A program made the translations under genes and the position numbers. 64,000 nucleotides of DNA from Thioalkalivibrio thiocyanoxidans ARh2 (GTDB lineage Bacteria > Pseudomonadota > Gammaproteobacteria > Ectothiorhodospirales > Ectothiorhodospiraceae), in the NCBI RefSeq assembly GCF_000385215.1, contig NZ_ARQK01000054.1, positions 24,346 through 88,345 of the forward strand, written 5' to 3'. Below, one piece after another: positions 18,608-28,434 of the stretch. A model generated the notes under the pieces. That model had not been told where the DNA came from, did no database searches, and saw nothing but the letters and a program-made list of their open reading frames with translations. Position 1 is the stretch's first letter. Each line of letters starts with the position of its first letter.

Positions 18608-19993
18608 ATGAACGACAAGATTCTGGAAATGATTCATGCCGGTGACGTGGGTGCTGCCCGCGACGAGGTGATCCATCCGGTCCCGGCCATCACCGCCAAC
18701 CGCCTGTCGGAACTGGACCCGCGTTCCCGCTTGGTAATCCTCGAGGGTGTGGACACCAATGAGCGTCGCGCCATCTTCCTGGCGATGGACGACGAAGAAC
18801 AGGCGATCCTGTTCGAGCATATGCCCGAGCCGGAGGCCCGCGAGCTGGTGCAGGCCCTGCCGGCCTACACCCTGGCGCGGTCTCTGACGCTGGTTGGCAA
18901 GTCCCTGGCGGACGATCTCCTGGATGCCCTCCCCGGAGCGAAGCGCGACAAGGTGCGCGCCCTGTGGCGTCAGGACGAAGACACCGTGGCCCGTGTGATG
19001 CGTCGCCCGGTGTTCTGGGTGACCCCGGAAGAGACCGTCGGCGAGGTCACTGCCCGCCTGCGCGACGATCGCAATATGCCGGACGATATCGGGGCGGCGC
19101 TGCTGATTACCGATCGCGACCACCACTACCAGGGGCTGGTGCGCCTGGGCCGGATGTTCCGCGCGGAGTCCGGCCAGACGGTTGGGGATCTGATCGAATT
19201 GGAGGACTTCTACACCACGCCCGACGGCGACAAGGTCGAGGCCGCCCGCCTGCTGCAGCGCACGGATCTGCCGTATCTGCCGGTGGTGGATGCCGACGGC
19301 GTGCTGGTGGGGGTGCTGCGCATCGACGACGCGATGGACGTGCTCGAGGAAGACACCTCGGAGGACTTCTACAAGAAGGCCGGGATCGGCGACCTGCTGC
19401 ACCAGAAGGATGTCGTGCGCTCGGAGAAGCTGACCTCCGGCGGGATCGGCTATGCGGTCAAGGTACGCATGGCCTTCCTGATGGTGACGCTGGCCGGCGG
19501 TCTGGCCGTGGGCGGGGTGATCGACTTCTTCGAGGACACGCTGGCGGCGGTGGTCGCGCTGGCCATCTTCATCCCTCTGGTGATGGATATGGGCGGCAAC
19601 GTGGGTACGCAGTCGACCACGATCTTCGCCCGCGGGCTTGCCCTGGGGCATATCAATCTGGGGCGTTTCTTTCGCCACCACCTGGTGCGCGAGGGGGGCG
19701 TGGGCCTGGCGATGGGGGTGATCATGGCCGTGCTCGCCGGGACCATCGCCTACTTTTGGCAGGGTGCGCCGAATGATATCCCGCAGCTGGGATTCGTGGT
19801 CGGCACGGCGCTGTTTTTCTCGGTGTTCACCGCCTCGATCCTGGGCTTCCTGCTGCCCTGGGTACTGCTGAAGATCGGAGTGGACCATGCACCGGGCGCG
19901 GATCCGTTCATCACCACTATCAAGGATTTTACCGGTCTGGCTGTGTACTTCGGCATGGCTGCCTGGCTGCTGAGTGCGCACATGCCGGCCTGA
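18608..19993 (+). CDS. mgtE: MgtE-type magnesium transporter
   Basis: 461 residues, normal size for MgtE. Cytosolic N domain (about 25-125; FEHMPEPEARELVQAL), paired CBS domains (about 130-255; VMRRPVFWVTPEETVGEV, LPYLPVVDADGVLVGVL) that sense intracellular Mg2+, a connecting helix, and about five membrane helices from residue 290. The ion-selectivity motif reads MDMGGNVGTQSTT, close to the usual GGNxGxQ. The transporter passively admits Mg2+ and closes when cytosolic Mg2+ is high. The start is set by AAGGAG at 18593-18598. A long structured leader precedes it. Confidence 0.94.
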   Translation: MNDKILEMIHAGDVGAARDEVIHPVPAITANRLSELDPRSRLVILEGVDTNERRAIFLAMDDEEQAILFEHMPEPEARELVQALPAYTLARSLTLVGKSLADDLLDALPGAKRDKVRALWRQDEDTVARVMRRPVFWVTPEETVGEVTARLRDDRNMPDDIGAALLITDRDHHYQGLVRLGRMFRAESGQTVGDLIELEDFYTTPDGDKVEAARLLQRTDLPYLPVVDADGVLVGVLRIDDAMDVLEEDTSEDFYKKAGIGDLLHQKDVVRSEKLTSGGIGYAVKVRMAFLMVTLAGGLAVGGVIDFFEDTLAAVVALAIFIPLVMDMGGNVGTQSTTIFARGLALGHINLGRFFRHHLVREGGVGLAMGVIMAVLAGTIAYFWQGAPNDIPQLGFVVGTALFFSVFTASILGFLLPWVLLKIGVDHAPGADPFITTIKDFTGLAVYFGMAAWLLSAHMPA

Positions 19994-20013
19994 ATGCCGG
20001 GGAACCCGAGTCA

Positions 20014-20040
20014 TGTTGCCGGAGACAGAATCCGGCAACA
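20014..20040 (+). terminator. Perfect 10-bp hairpin between mgtE and the porin-like gene
   Basis: TGTTGCCGGA and TCCGGCAACA pair fully around the loop GACAGAA, 20 bases after the mgtE stop. There is no T-tail, so it may stabilise the mgtE 3' end or reduce read-through. Confidence 0.55.
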
Positions 20041-20076
20041 CGCCTGCAAAGAACGATTGAGCAAAGAGGAATCGAC

Positions 20077-20733
20077 ATGAACCATCGCAACTTCCATCGC
20101 GGCGTGCTGGCCGCCACCGTGGCCGGAGTCTTCGCCTTCGGTGTGCCGGCCACTCAAGCCACCGAGGCCGAATTCAACATCGGCGTGTTCACCGACTACA
20201 TCGACGACGGTGCCTCCAAATCCGACAACGACCCGGTGGTGCAGGGGGGCTTCGAGCTGGGCTTCCCCACCGGCGTGTTCACCGGTGTGCAGGCCTCCAG
20301 CCTTGGCAGTGGCCGTGGCACCGAGATCGTCCCGTTCGTCGGCTATGGCTTCGATGCCGGGCCGATCGGCATCGAGTTCGGCTACGAGTACTCCCACCAC
20401 TCCAGTCTGAAGGACGAAGACGAGGGCGAGCTGTTCCTGGGCGCCGACTGGGGGCCGCTGTTCGCCGAGGTGGCGTATGTCGCGCACGCTGATGACCGTG
20501 ACGCCGAGGGCAGCCGCGTGTGGTTCGCCGGCGCCGGGCACGAGGTCGCTCCACGCACCGAGCTCTTCGGCGGGGTGGGCTATGACGATCCGGCTGACGA
20601 CAACGGTGCGAAGTTCTGGGAGCTGGGCGCGGCGCACGCGACCGACTTCGGCACTTTCTCGCTGACCTACGCCTCTCGCGACGAGAGCGGTGCGCAGCAC
20701 CTGCTGGTGGGCGGTTACAGCGTTCACTTCTGA
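20077..20733 (+). CDS. Putative outer-membrane beta-barrel protein (TorF/Gcw_chp-like porin)
   Basis: 218 residues. A Sec signal peptide (NFHRGVLAATVAGVFAFGVPATQA) ends before TEAEF. The mature part has alternating strands beginning EFNIGVFTDYIDDGASKSDNDPVVQGGFE, where TDY near the start resembles the family of conserved porin-like proteins seen next to transporters. The last residue is Phe in VGGYSVHF, the usual C-terminal signal for outer-membrane assembly. The mature protein is strongly acidic, typical of halophilic or alkaliphilic surface proteins. The permeant is unknown. Confidence 0.65.
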   Translation: MNHRNFHRGVLAATVAGVFAFGVPATQATEAEFNIGVFTDYIDDGASKSDNDPVVQGGFELGFPTGVFTGVQASSLGSGRGTEIVPFVGYGFDAGPIGIEFGYEYSHHSSLKDEDEGELFLGADWGPLFAEVAYVAHADDRDAEGSRVWFAGAGHEVAPRTELFGGVGYDDPADDNGAKFWELGAAHATDFGTFSLTYASRDESGAQHLLVGGYSVHF

Positions 20734-20823
20734 TGCCCTGACGTGCGTTGCGTCTGCAGGGCCAGCCCGGACGCCGCCGCGCAGCGGTGATCCGGGATCT
20801 GTGGTCTAGGTTAAACGCCGGGG

Positions 20824-20855
20824 ATCCCGGCCCTTCGCTTCGCTGCGGCCGGGAT
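20824..20855. terminator. Hairpin between convergent porin-like gene and ispG
   Basis: ATCCCGGCC (20824-20832) and GGCCGGGAT (20847-20855) form a 9-bp stem with a 14-base loop, about 20 bases from the end of ispG on the minus strand. Placed to serve both convergent genes; no clear U-tract on either strand. Confidence 0.5.
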
Positions 20856-20875
20856 GAGGCCGTACGGGTGCCGCG

Positions 20876-22102
<1,227 letters not shown>

Positions 22103-22214
22103 GTCGAGGGTGCGGGCGCGTCAATTCGGTGCGCGGAGTGTAACGCAGGCCCCGCCCGCTGCCGAGACGCCGCAGGCGCGACGGGGTTGCCGGGGGTGCA
22201 ACGGGTGCCCGGGT

Positions 22215-23309
22215 TCACGGATTCAGGGCCGCCTTCCACGGCTGGAAGGTCTTGTCGATCGATTCGCGGCTGGCCGCGTGGCGTGCCTCGACATGCTCGG
22301 CGATGGACTGCTGCCAGGTTAGGCGGGTCTCGGTGTGCAGGGCGTGCAGGGCCTCGTGCAGGGCGGCCTCGAGATCCTCGCGGTGGCGCGCCTCGTCGAT
22401 GCGTAGCAGCACCCAGTCGGTCCCGACCCAGGCCGCGCCGGCGGCCGCGATCCCGCAGCCGAGCGAGACCGGGCCGCTCCAGGCACAGACCCCCGCGCCC
22501 AGGGCCCCCGCGCGCCCGGCCCGGGTCAGTGCCGCGGCGCCACTGCGCGCGGCCTGGGCCGCCAGCCGGGCCTGCACCGCACGGGCGATCAGCGGGGTGG
22601 CCAGCCCGGTCCCGGCGGCGGCCGTGGCCGCCAGGCCCGCGCGCTGTTCCAGTCGGGCGAGATCCGCATCCATAGCGCGGGCCAGTTGCTGGGCCCGTTC
22701 GATGCGCGCGTGCTGTTCGATCGGGGACTGCAGGGCGGCCGGCGTGGCGGGTACGCGGGCGTCGGCCATCTCGCGCGTCAGGGCGATGCGCCAGGCATCC
22801 CGGACCTTGCGCTGATCCTCGTCCAGGCCCCATTGCGCCCGTTCGGCCAGCGCCTGCAGGGGGCCGTCCCAGAGGTCTTCCGGCAGGAGCCGGTCGCGCA
22901 GGGCCCGTGTGGCCGCGTCGTCTTCGGCCGTGCCCAGCCACTGGGCACCGCGGAGCAACAGGCGCTGATATTCCGCGCCCAGCGAGAAGTACCAGTCCGC
23001 GACCTCGGGCACGCGGTCGTGCAGGGTCTGGAAGTGCCGGTCCAGTTGGTGATCGATTCGGGTCTGCCACTGGCTTCGGACCTGCTCGTCTCCGGCCTCC
23101 AGCCACTCCAGCGAGAAGCGCTCCAGGCGGCTCAGTCGGTCGCGGTCGAGCCGATAGCGCTCGCCCTCGAACTCTAGTTCGACATGCGCCTGGTCATCCC
23201 ACTGGCGTGCTTCGTGGAGATCGACCTGGGCCAGGAATGCGGCCGCCGCGAGGGCGGTCAGCGCGAACCAGACCAGAGTCCGCAGGAGCCTACGGTTGCG
23301 CGGGCTCAT
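22215..23309 (-). CDS. Hypothetical membrane-anchored protein
   Basis: 364 residues from the ATG at 23309 (MSPRNRRLLRTLVW); an open extension to 23339 would add ten residues. One N-terminal membrane helix (LVWFALTALAAAAFLAQVDL), then a long, mostly helical, charged region with EGERYRLDRDRLSRLERFSLEWLEAGDEQ, then an Ala/Gly-rich hydrophobic hairpin (about 245-305), then another charged helix. I do not recognise the family. It overlaps the end of the preceding membrane gene by 20 bases, so the two are probably translated together and may form a complex. Confidence 0.7.
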   Translation of the reverse strand: MSPRNRRLLRTLVWFALTALAAAAFLAQVDLHEARQWDDQAHVELEFEGERYRLDRDRLSRLERFSLEWLEAGDEQVRSQWQTRIDHQLDRHFQTLHDRVPEVADWYFSLGAEYQRLLLRGAQWLGTAEDDAATRALRDRLLPEDLWDGPLQALAERAQWGLDEDQRKVRDAWRIALTREMADARVPATPAALQSPIEQHARIERAQQLARAMDADLARLEQRAGLAATAAAGTGLATPLIARAVQARLAAQAARSGAAALTRAGRAGALGAGVCAWSGPVSLGCGIAAAGAAWVGTDWVLLRIDEARHREDLEAALHEALHALHTETRLTWQQSIAEHVEARHAASRESIDKTFQPWKAALNP

Positions 23310-24120
23310 CGCCGGGATCGCGGGGCGGGAACAGACCATTGGCCAGCAGCAGGAAACCGACCGCCAGGAATGCCTGTTCGATCAGCAGAAGCGACCAGGC
23401 CACCAGCACCGGCAGTGGCTGGGCGCCGGGCGGCAGCCACTGCTGGCCGAGCCACAGGCGCAGCCCGTCCTGGGCCGCGGCCAGCTGCAGCCCCACTTCC
23501 AGTACGGCGCTGCGGGCCCCCTCGTGTTCCACCATGAACCAGATCACCTGTTCCAGTGAGGTGCCGGACAGATCCGGATACCAGCCACGCAGGGCCAGCA
23601 CCAGCAAAGCCAGCGTCATCCCGACGCCGGTGATCCACAAGGCGCCGCGCCGGGCCAGCTCCGGGGCCAGCCGCGGATGCGCATGACCGGCGACCAGACG
23701 GGCCAAGGCGGCCTCCAGTACGACCAGTGCCAGCGCGCCCGCGACCAGGACCGCCCACACCGCCGGGGTCTGGATGCGGGCCAGCGCCAGCACCAGAAGC
23801 CCGCCCAGCAGGGCACCCACAAGCAGGTGACGCAGCGCCATCAACGGGCCCCCGCGCAGGCGTTCGCTCCACGGGCTGCCCGCATCCAGGTAGCCGCGCA
23901 GAAAGGCGGCTCGGCGCAGCCGGTGGCGGCGAAAGCCGCCGTAGCCGATCAGCAGGGTCGCCCCGATCCACAGGGCCAGGATCACCGCCTCGGGCGCCAC
24001 GCGCAGGTTCAGGTGCAAAAGCCACAGGCCGATCAGCAGGAGCACCAGCGTGAACAGCTGGCGGGCGGCGGTGGCCGGCGCCCGGGTGGGCGCCGTGGCG
24101 GTGGGGACAGTGGCGGACAT
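23290..24120 (-). CDS. Hypothetical polytopic membrane protein
   Basis: 276 residues with about six or seven membrane segments (LFTLVLLLIGLWLL, VILALWIGATLLIGYGGF, HLLVGALLGGLLVLALA, VWAVLVAGALALVVLEAAL, WITGVGMTLALLVLALR, LLIEQAFLAVGFLLLANGLF). A soluble stretch (RGWYPDLSGTSLEQVIWFMVEHEGARSAVLEVG) probably faces the periplasm. No catalytic motif seen. Co-directional and overlapping with the following unknown gene. Divergent from the retropepsin-like gene at 24228. Confidence 0.7.
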   Translation of the reverse strand: MSATVPTATAPTRAPATAARQLFTLVLLLIGLWLLHLNLRVAPEAVILALWIGATLLIGYGGFRRHRLRRAAFLRGYLDAGSPWSERLRGGPLMALRHLLVGALLGGLLVLALARIQTPAVWAVLVAGALALVVLEAALARLVAGHAHPRLAPELARRGALWITGVGMTLALLVLALRGWYPDLSGTSLEQVIWFMVEHEGARSAVLEVGLQLAAAQDGLRLWLGQQWLPPGAQPLPVLVAWSLLLIEQAFLAVGFLLLANGLFPPRDPGDEPAQP

Positions 24121-24227
24121 GCGGGGCTCCGCAAAGAATGTCTCCCGATGGTAGCAAGCGTCGGCATCGCGTGATGCAGGAAGAAGCCGTTCTGGTGCGA
24201 TTCAGGCGGTCAGGGTATAACCGGGGC

Positions 24228-24866
24228 ATGCCACACATCGCCGTCATCATTGTGCTTTGTCTGCTCGCCGCGCCGGTCGCGGCGGAGGACTGGCAGCTGC
24301 ATGCCGTGTTCGGCAATCAGGTCGTGCTGTCGATCGACGGCGAGCGCGCCCTGGTCGGCGAGGGGGAGATCGGGCCGGGCGGGGTGCGGGTGCTGCGCAT
24401 CTCCGGCAGTGGGGCGGTGGTCGAGCGCGACGGCGATCGCCGCGAACTGCAGGTAGAACGGCGCCCCCGCGGCGCCGGTGCCCCCCAGTCCGATCGGCGT
24501 GGCGCCGGGGTCACCGTACATCGGGATTCGGCGGGCGAGCACGCGGTTACCGGCGGGGTCAATGGCCAGGCGGTGACGTTCGTGATCGATCCCGAGGGCG
24601 AGTCGGTACTGCTGCGCGAGCGCGATGCCCGGCGCTCGGGCCTGGATCCCGACCGTGGGGAGTCGGTCCGGGTCGAACGCGCACGCGGGATAGTGACGGG
24701 GTACTCATTGCGCGTTGATCGCCTGCAGCTGGGGCATCTGGCCCGCGATGACGTGCCGGTGATCGTCCTTGCGGACGACGACCTGCCGCGGTCGCGGCTG
24801 GGCCAGGCGTTCCTGGACGCCTTCGAGGTCGAGTTCGACGGCGGGGCCTACACCATCCGGCCGTAA
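24228..24866 (+). CDS. Retropepsin-like (clan AA) periplasmic protein with altered active-site motif
   Basis: 212 residues from the ATG at 24228; an upstream in-frame ATG at 24138 would bury the signal peptide. Signal peptide IAVIIVLCLLAAPVAA. Residues about 22-80 (LHAVFGNQVVLSIDGERALVGEG) look like the N-terminal domain found before TIGR02281-type aspartic proteases. The protease-like domain begins at HAVTGGVNGQAVTFVI. Where the family has Asp-Thr/Ser-Gly-Ala, this protein reads DPEG (VIDPEGESVLL). If the alignment is right, the Asp remains but the following Thr/Ser-Gly is lost, so it may be inactive. Confidence 0.6.
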   Translation: MPHIAVIIVLCLLAAPVAAEDWQLHAVFGNQVVLSIDGERALVGEGEIGPGGVRVLRISGSGAVVERDGDRRELQVERRPRGAGAPQSDRRGAGVTVHRDSAGEHAVTGGVNGQAVTFVIDPEGESVLLRERDARRSGLDPDRGESVRVERARGIVTGYSLRVDRLQLGHLARDDVPVIVLADDDLPRSRLGQAFLDAFEVEFDGGAYTIRP

Positions 24867-24927
24867 GCTCAAAAACTGTCGAATGGATTCGCGTTAGGAT
24901 GCGCCAAACCATGACCTCTGGTCCCCT

Positions 24928-26262
24928 ATGCCGCTGATCCGGCGTCACCCCGTCGATGCCCCCGCCCCGCGCCGCGAGATCTTCGGCTGGGCGATGTTCG
25001 ACTTCGCCAACCAGGCCTACACGCTGCTGATCATCACCGTGATCTTCGGCGATCTGTTTACTCGCATTATCGTCGGCGACGGGCCCGACTACCGCCTGGG
25101 CAATTTCCTGTGGAGTTTTGCACTGGCGACCAGCTACGCGATGGTGGTGATCGCCGCACCGTTTGCCGGTGCGGTGATGGACGCCACAGCCTCGCGCAAG
25201 CGCTTCCTGATGGCCTCCTGGATGCTGACCGTGGTGACCACTGGCCTGCTGTACTTCGTCGAGCCGGGGCTGGTGATCTTCGGTATGGCGCTGATCATCG
25301 CCTCCAACTTCGGCTACGCGATCGGCGAGTCCTTTATCGCCAGCTTCCTGCCCAGCCTCGGGCCGCCGGAGAAGCTTGGCTGGATCTCGGGGCTTGGCTG
25401 GGGCATGGGGTATCTCGGCGGGCTGGTCGCCACCGCCTTCGCCCTGGGGCTCCTGGGCGAGGTCAGCGAGGGGAACTTCGAGCGCATCCGCTGGGTGGGG
25501 CCGTTCGCCGCGGCCTTCTTCCTGCTCTCGGCGATCCCGACCTTCCTGTTCCTGAAGGAGCGCGGCACACGCCGGCGCATGCGCCGACGGCTGCAGCTGG
25601 GGCTTGGCTGGCGCCGGGTGCGCGAGTCGCTGGTTACGCTGGGTCAGCGCCGCGAGCTGCGCGCGCTGTATGTGTCCATCTTCTTCATGATGGCCGGGAT
25701 CTTCATCATCATTTCCTTCACGTTCATTTACGGCGCGCAGGTGATCGAGTGGGACGAGCCCGTGCGCATCGCGATGTTCGTGATCACTCAGATCACGGCG
25801 ATCATCGGTGCGATCGGTTTTGGCTTCCTGATGGACCGGGTTGGCCCGGTGCGTATCTACCGCATCACCCTGGCGCTGTGGGCGCTGGCGGTGCTGGCAA
25901 TCTTCGGTACCACGACCATCGCGCAGTGGTTGAGCGCGCTGCTTGGCCATCCGGTGGAGGCGCAGATGGTGTTTCTCGGGGTCGGCATCCTTGCCGGTCT
26001 TTGTCTGGGGTCCGCGCAGTCGGCCGGGCGCGCGCTGGTGGGCATGATGGTCCCGGTGCGCGAGGCCGGGCGCTGGTTCGGGTTCTGGGCCCTGTCGGCG
26101 CGCGCGGCCGCGATCTTTGGCCTCGCCGGGATCGGCCTGCTGCAGGCCTGGCTGGGCCTGGCCAACGCAATCCTGTTCTGTCTGTTCCTGTTCGTGGCCG
26201 CGCTGCTGGCCTCGATCCCGGTGCGTCTCCCGCAGCGCGCTCGGGCAACCCGGACGGCTTGA
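24928..26262 (+). CDS. MFS transporter, UMF1/Atg22-like family
   Basis: 444 residues with about 12 membrane helices. The N-terminal signature REIFGWAMFDFANQAYTLLIITVIF is typical of the UMF1 (vacuole effluxer Atg22-like) branch of the major facilitator superfamily. The loop-2/3 segment GAVMDATASRKRFL is the MFS motif A equivalent. The middle loop carries a basic patch (RRMRRRLQLGLGWRRV). Substrates of bacterial members are mostly unknown; amino-acid export has been proposed for fungal relatives. It converges with marC, only 22 bases away. Confidence 0.85.
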   Translation: MPLIRRHPVDAPAPRREIFGWAMFDFANQAYTLLIITVIFGDLFTRIIVGDGPDYRLGNFLWSFALATSYAMVVIAAPFAGAVMDATASRKRFLMASWMLTVVTTGLLYFVEPGLVIFGMALIIASNFGYAIGESFIASFLPSLGPPEKLGWISGLGWGMGYLGGLVATAFALGLLGEVSEGNFERIRWVGPFAAAFFLLSAIPTFLFLKERGTRRRMRRRLQLGLGWRRVRESLVTLGQRRELRALYVSIFFMMAGIFIIISFTFIYGAQVIEWDEPVRIAMFVITQITAIIGAIGFGFLMDRVGPVRIYRITLALWALAVLAIFGTTTIAQWLSALLGHPVEAQMVFLGVGILAGLCLGSAQSAGRALVGMMVPVREAGRWFGFWALSARAAAIFGLAGIGLLQAWLGLANAILFCLFLFVAALLASIPVRLPQRARATRTA

Positions 26263-26284
26263 GTGGGCCGGTACGAGTGGCCGA

Positions 26285-26992
26285 CTAGTCTTGGTCACGC
26301 GCCGGGATGCGCGGGTCCTCCACCTCGGTTTCGTCCAGCAACTCGGTGTCCAGCATGAAGCCGATCGCGGCATCGCTGATGCCGTTGATCACGAACTGCA
26401 CGGCCAGTACTGCGAGGATCAGGCCGAAGACCTTGGTCAGGATGTCCTTCCCGGTGTCGCCCAGGTACTGGACGATGTAGCGCGAATAGATCATCGCGTA
26501 GTAGCAGGCGACCATGCAGGCCAGCACGCCGAGGAACACGAGCCCCGTGTGGTAGACCGTCGGGGCCTCGCTGGTCAGGATCATTACCGTGGCGATCGCG
26601 CCCGGGCCGCTCATGAACGGGATCGCCAGCGGGATCACCGAGATGTCCTCGGTCACCTGCCCCTTGTCGGCCTTGACCTCCTCGGCGGTCTCCTTTTCGG
26701 TCGCCCCCTTCTGCCGGATCATGCCGATCGCGATGCCGAACAGGATGATGCCGCCCGCGATGCGAAACGCGGCCAGGGTGATGCCGAACAGCTGGAAGAT
26801 CACCCCGCCCAGCAGGGCAAACGCGAACAGCAAGGAGGTGGCTACCTTCACCGAGCGCATCGCGATCGCCCGGCGCTTCTCCTCCGAGGCGCGTGGCAGC
26901 ATTGCCGTGAAGATGAATGCCGTCGTCAGCGGGTTCACGATCACGAACACCGCCAGGAAGGTGACGACCAGGTATTCCAGCAATACGAGCAT
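26285..26992 (-). CDS. MarC family integral membrane protein
   Basis: 235 residues, six membrane helices. Family features are VFVIVNPLTTAFIF in the first helix, a cytoplasmic KADKG loop (about residues 95-115), and PLAIPFMSGPGAIATVMIL in the second half. MarC proteins were once linked to multiple antibiotic resistance, but that link has been withdrawn; the real function is unknown. The C-terminus is unusually acidic (LDETEVEDPRIPARDQD). Confidence 0.88.
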   Translation of the reverse strand: MLVLLEYLVVTFLAVFVIVNPLTTAFIFTAMLPRASEEKRRAIAMRSVKVATSLLFAFALLGGVIFQLFGITLAAFRIAGGIILFGIAIGMIRQKGATEKETAEEVKADKGQVTEDISVIPLAIPFMSGPGAIATVMILTSEAPTVYHTGLVFLGVLACMVACYYAMIYSRYIVQYLGDTGKDILTKVFGLILAVLAVQFVINGISDAAIGFMLDTELLDETEVEDPRIPARDQD

Positions 26993-27057
26993 GACTGGAT
27001 CTTAGGCCGGAAGCCGGGAGGTTGCGAGACGGGCTTGCGCAGGTGGCCTGGTCACAC

Positions 27058-27452
27058 CGATCGCCACGGCACTGCGCGCCTCGCGATGACAGTATTCTTT
27101 TCCGACGTCATTGCGAGGCCCGGAGGGGTCGCGACACAAAAGCGCGAAGCGCGTTGAACGACCGCAGGCCGAGCGCGGCGAGTAATCTCAGGGCGCAACT
27201 CCGGCGTTCACCCGGACTCACGCCGGAGTCCGCGTGGAGATCGCCACGTCGCTCCGCTCCTCGCGATGACGGTGCCCTCTTGGTGTCATTGCGAGGAGCC
27301 AAGCGACGAAGCAATCGCCTGAAGCTTGCGGGGCGCCCGAAATTCGGTTCCGGTGGTTCCGGACGGAAGTTGCCGGGCCCCCCGGCGGGGTCTCGCGAGG
27401 ACGATGCCCCCTTCGCGTCATTGCGAGGAGCAACGCGACGAAGCAATCGCCA
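27058..27452. repeat. Cluster of five GTCATTGCGAGG-type dispersed palindromic repeats
   Basis: Five ~30-37-base units in alternating orientation. Plus-type copies (GTCATTGCGAGGAGC...GCGACGAAGCAATCGC) lie at 27106-27135 (diverged), 27284-27319 and 27416-27452. Reverse copies (GATCGCCAC...CTCCTCGCGATGAC) lie at 27058-27090 and 27239-27270. Each pair can fold into a stem. This repeat type is widespread in bacterial intergenic regions. The whole 27000-27522 gap otherwise holds no gene. Confidence 0.85.
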
Positions 27453-27508
27453 TGGGAAGCCCCGGCACCGGACCGTCGCATGCGTGGGCAGGGACGGGGC
27501 CCGGTCGT

Positions 27509-27514
27509 TATACT
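27509..27514 (+). promoter_or_regulatory. Possible -10 element placing the cysM start at or near the ATG
   Basis: TATACT sits 8 bases upstream of the cysM ATG. No Shine-Dalgarno is visible, so if this hexamer is used the mRNA would be essentially leaderless. No good -35 is seen 16-18 bases upstream. Confidence 0.35.
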
Positions 27515-27522
27515 CTGCGCGC

Positions 27523-28434
27523 ATGAAGAAACGTCTGCACCCGGAATCCTTCCCGACCCTCGAGCACTTTGTCGGCAACACGCCGCTGGTGCGCCTGCAG
27601 CGCATGGCGGCGGACCTGCCGTCCACGGTGCTGGTGAAGCTCGAGGGCAACAATCCCGCCGGTTCGGTCAAGGACCGGCCCGCGCTGAACATGATCCAGG
27701 CGGCCGAGCGCCGTGGGGACATCCAGCCCGGCGACACCCTGATCGAGGCGACCAGCGGCAATACCGGTATCGCGCTGGCGATGGTCGCGGCGATGAAGGG
27801 CTATCGCATGATCCTGGTGATGCCGGACAACATGTCCGCCGAGCGCCGCGCCTCGATGAAGGCCTTTGGCGCCGAGCTGGTGCTGGTCTCGCGCGAGGAG
27901 AGCATGGAAGGCGCGCGCGATCTGGCCGACCGCATGGAGGCCGAGGGCAAGGGCCGGGTGCTGAACCAGTTCGGCAACCCGGACAACCCGGACGCCCACT
28001 ACATCGGCACCGGCCCGGAGATCTGGCGCGACACCGAGGGCACGGTAACCCACTTCGTCTCGGCCATGGGGACCACCGGCACCATCATGGGCGTGTCGCG
28101 CTATCTGAAGGAGCGCGACCCCAGTGTGCAGATCGTCGGCGTGCAGCCCACCGAGGGATCGTCCATCCCCGGCATCCGGCGCTGGCCGGAGGCGTACCTG
28201 CCGACCATCTTCGAGGCCTCGCGGGTCGATCAGACCGTGGACGTGACCCAGACGGAGGCCGAGGACACCATGCGCCGGCTGGCCGCCGAGGAGGGCATCT
28301 TCGCCGGGGTGTCGTCCGGTGGTTCCGTGGCCGCGGCCCTGAAGCTGGCGGCTGCGACCGAGGGCGGCACCTTCGTCGCGATCATCTGTGACCGCGGCGA
28401 CCGCTACATTTCCACCGGCGTGTTTCCCGCATGA
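27523..28434 (+). CDS. cysM: CysM, cysteine synthase B (O-acetylserine sulfhydrylase, PLP)
   Basis: 303 residues from the ATG at 27523; the open frame runs back through the repeat cluster, but homology starts at MKKRLHPESFPTLEHFVGNTPLVRL. The PLP lysine is Lys50 (EGNNPAGSVKDRPAL). The phosphate-binding TSGNTGIA loop and a C-terminal AGVSSGGSVAAAL follow. CysM uses sulfide or thiosulfate with O-acetylserine to make cysteine or S-sulfocysteine. The stop overlaps the next start by four bases (ATGA). Confidence 0.95.
   Translation: MKKRLHPESFPTLEHFVGNTPLVRLQRMAADLPSTVLVKLEGNNPAGSVKDRPALNMIQAAERRGDIQPGDTLIEATSGNTGIALAMVAAMKGYRMILVMPDNMSAERRASMKAFGAELVLVSREESMEGARDLADRMEAEGKGRVLNQFGNPDNPDAHYIGTGPEIWRDTEGTVTHFVSAMGTTGTIMGVSRYLKERDPSVQIVGVQPTEGSSIPGIRRWPEAYLPTIFEASRVDQTVDVTQTEAEDTMRRLAAEEGIFAGVSSGGSVAAALKLAAATEGGTFVAIICDRGDRYISTGVFPA

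Noticed and set aside
27058..27452. CRISPR array
   Set aside because: Units alternate in orientation, are unevenly spaced and diverged; there are no regular spacers or cas genes.
27022..27522. N-terminal extension of cysM through the repeat region
   Set aside because: The extension is made of repeat sequence and cysteine synthases begin near MKKRLHPESF.
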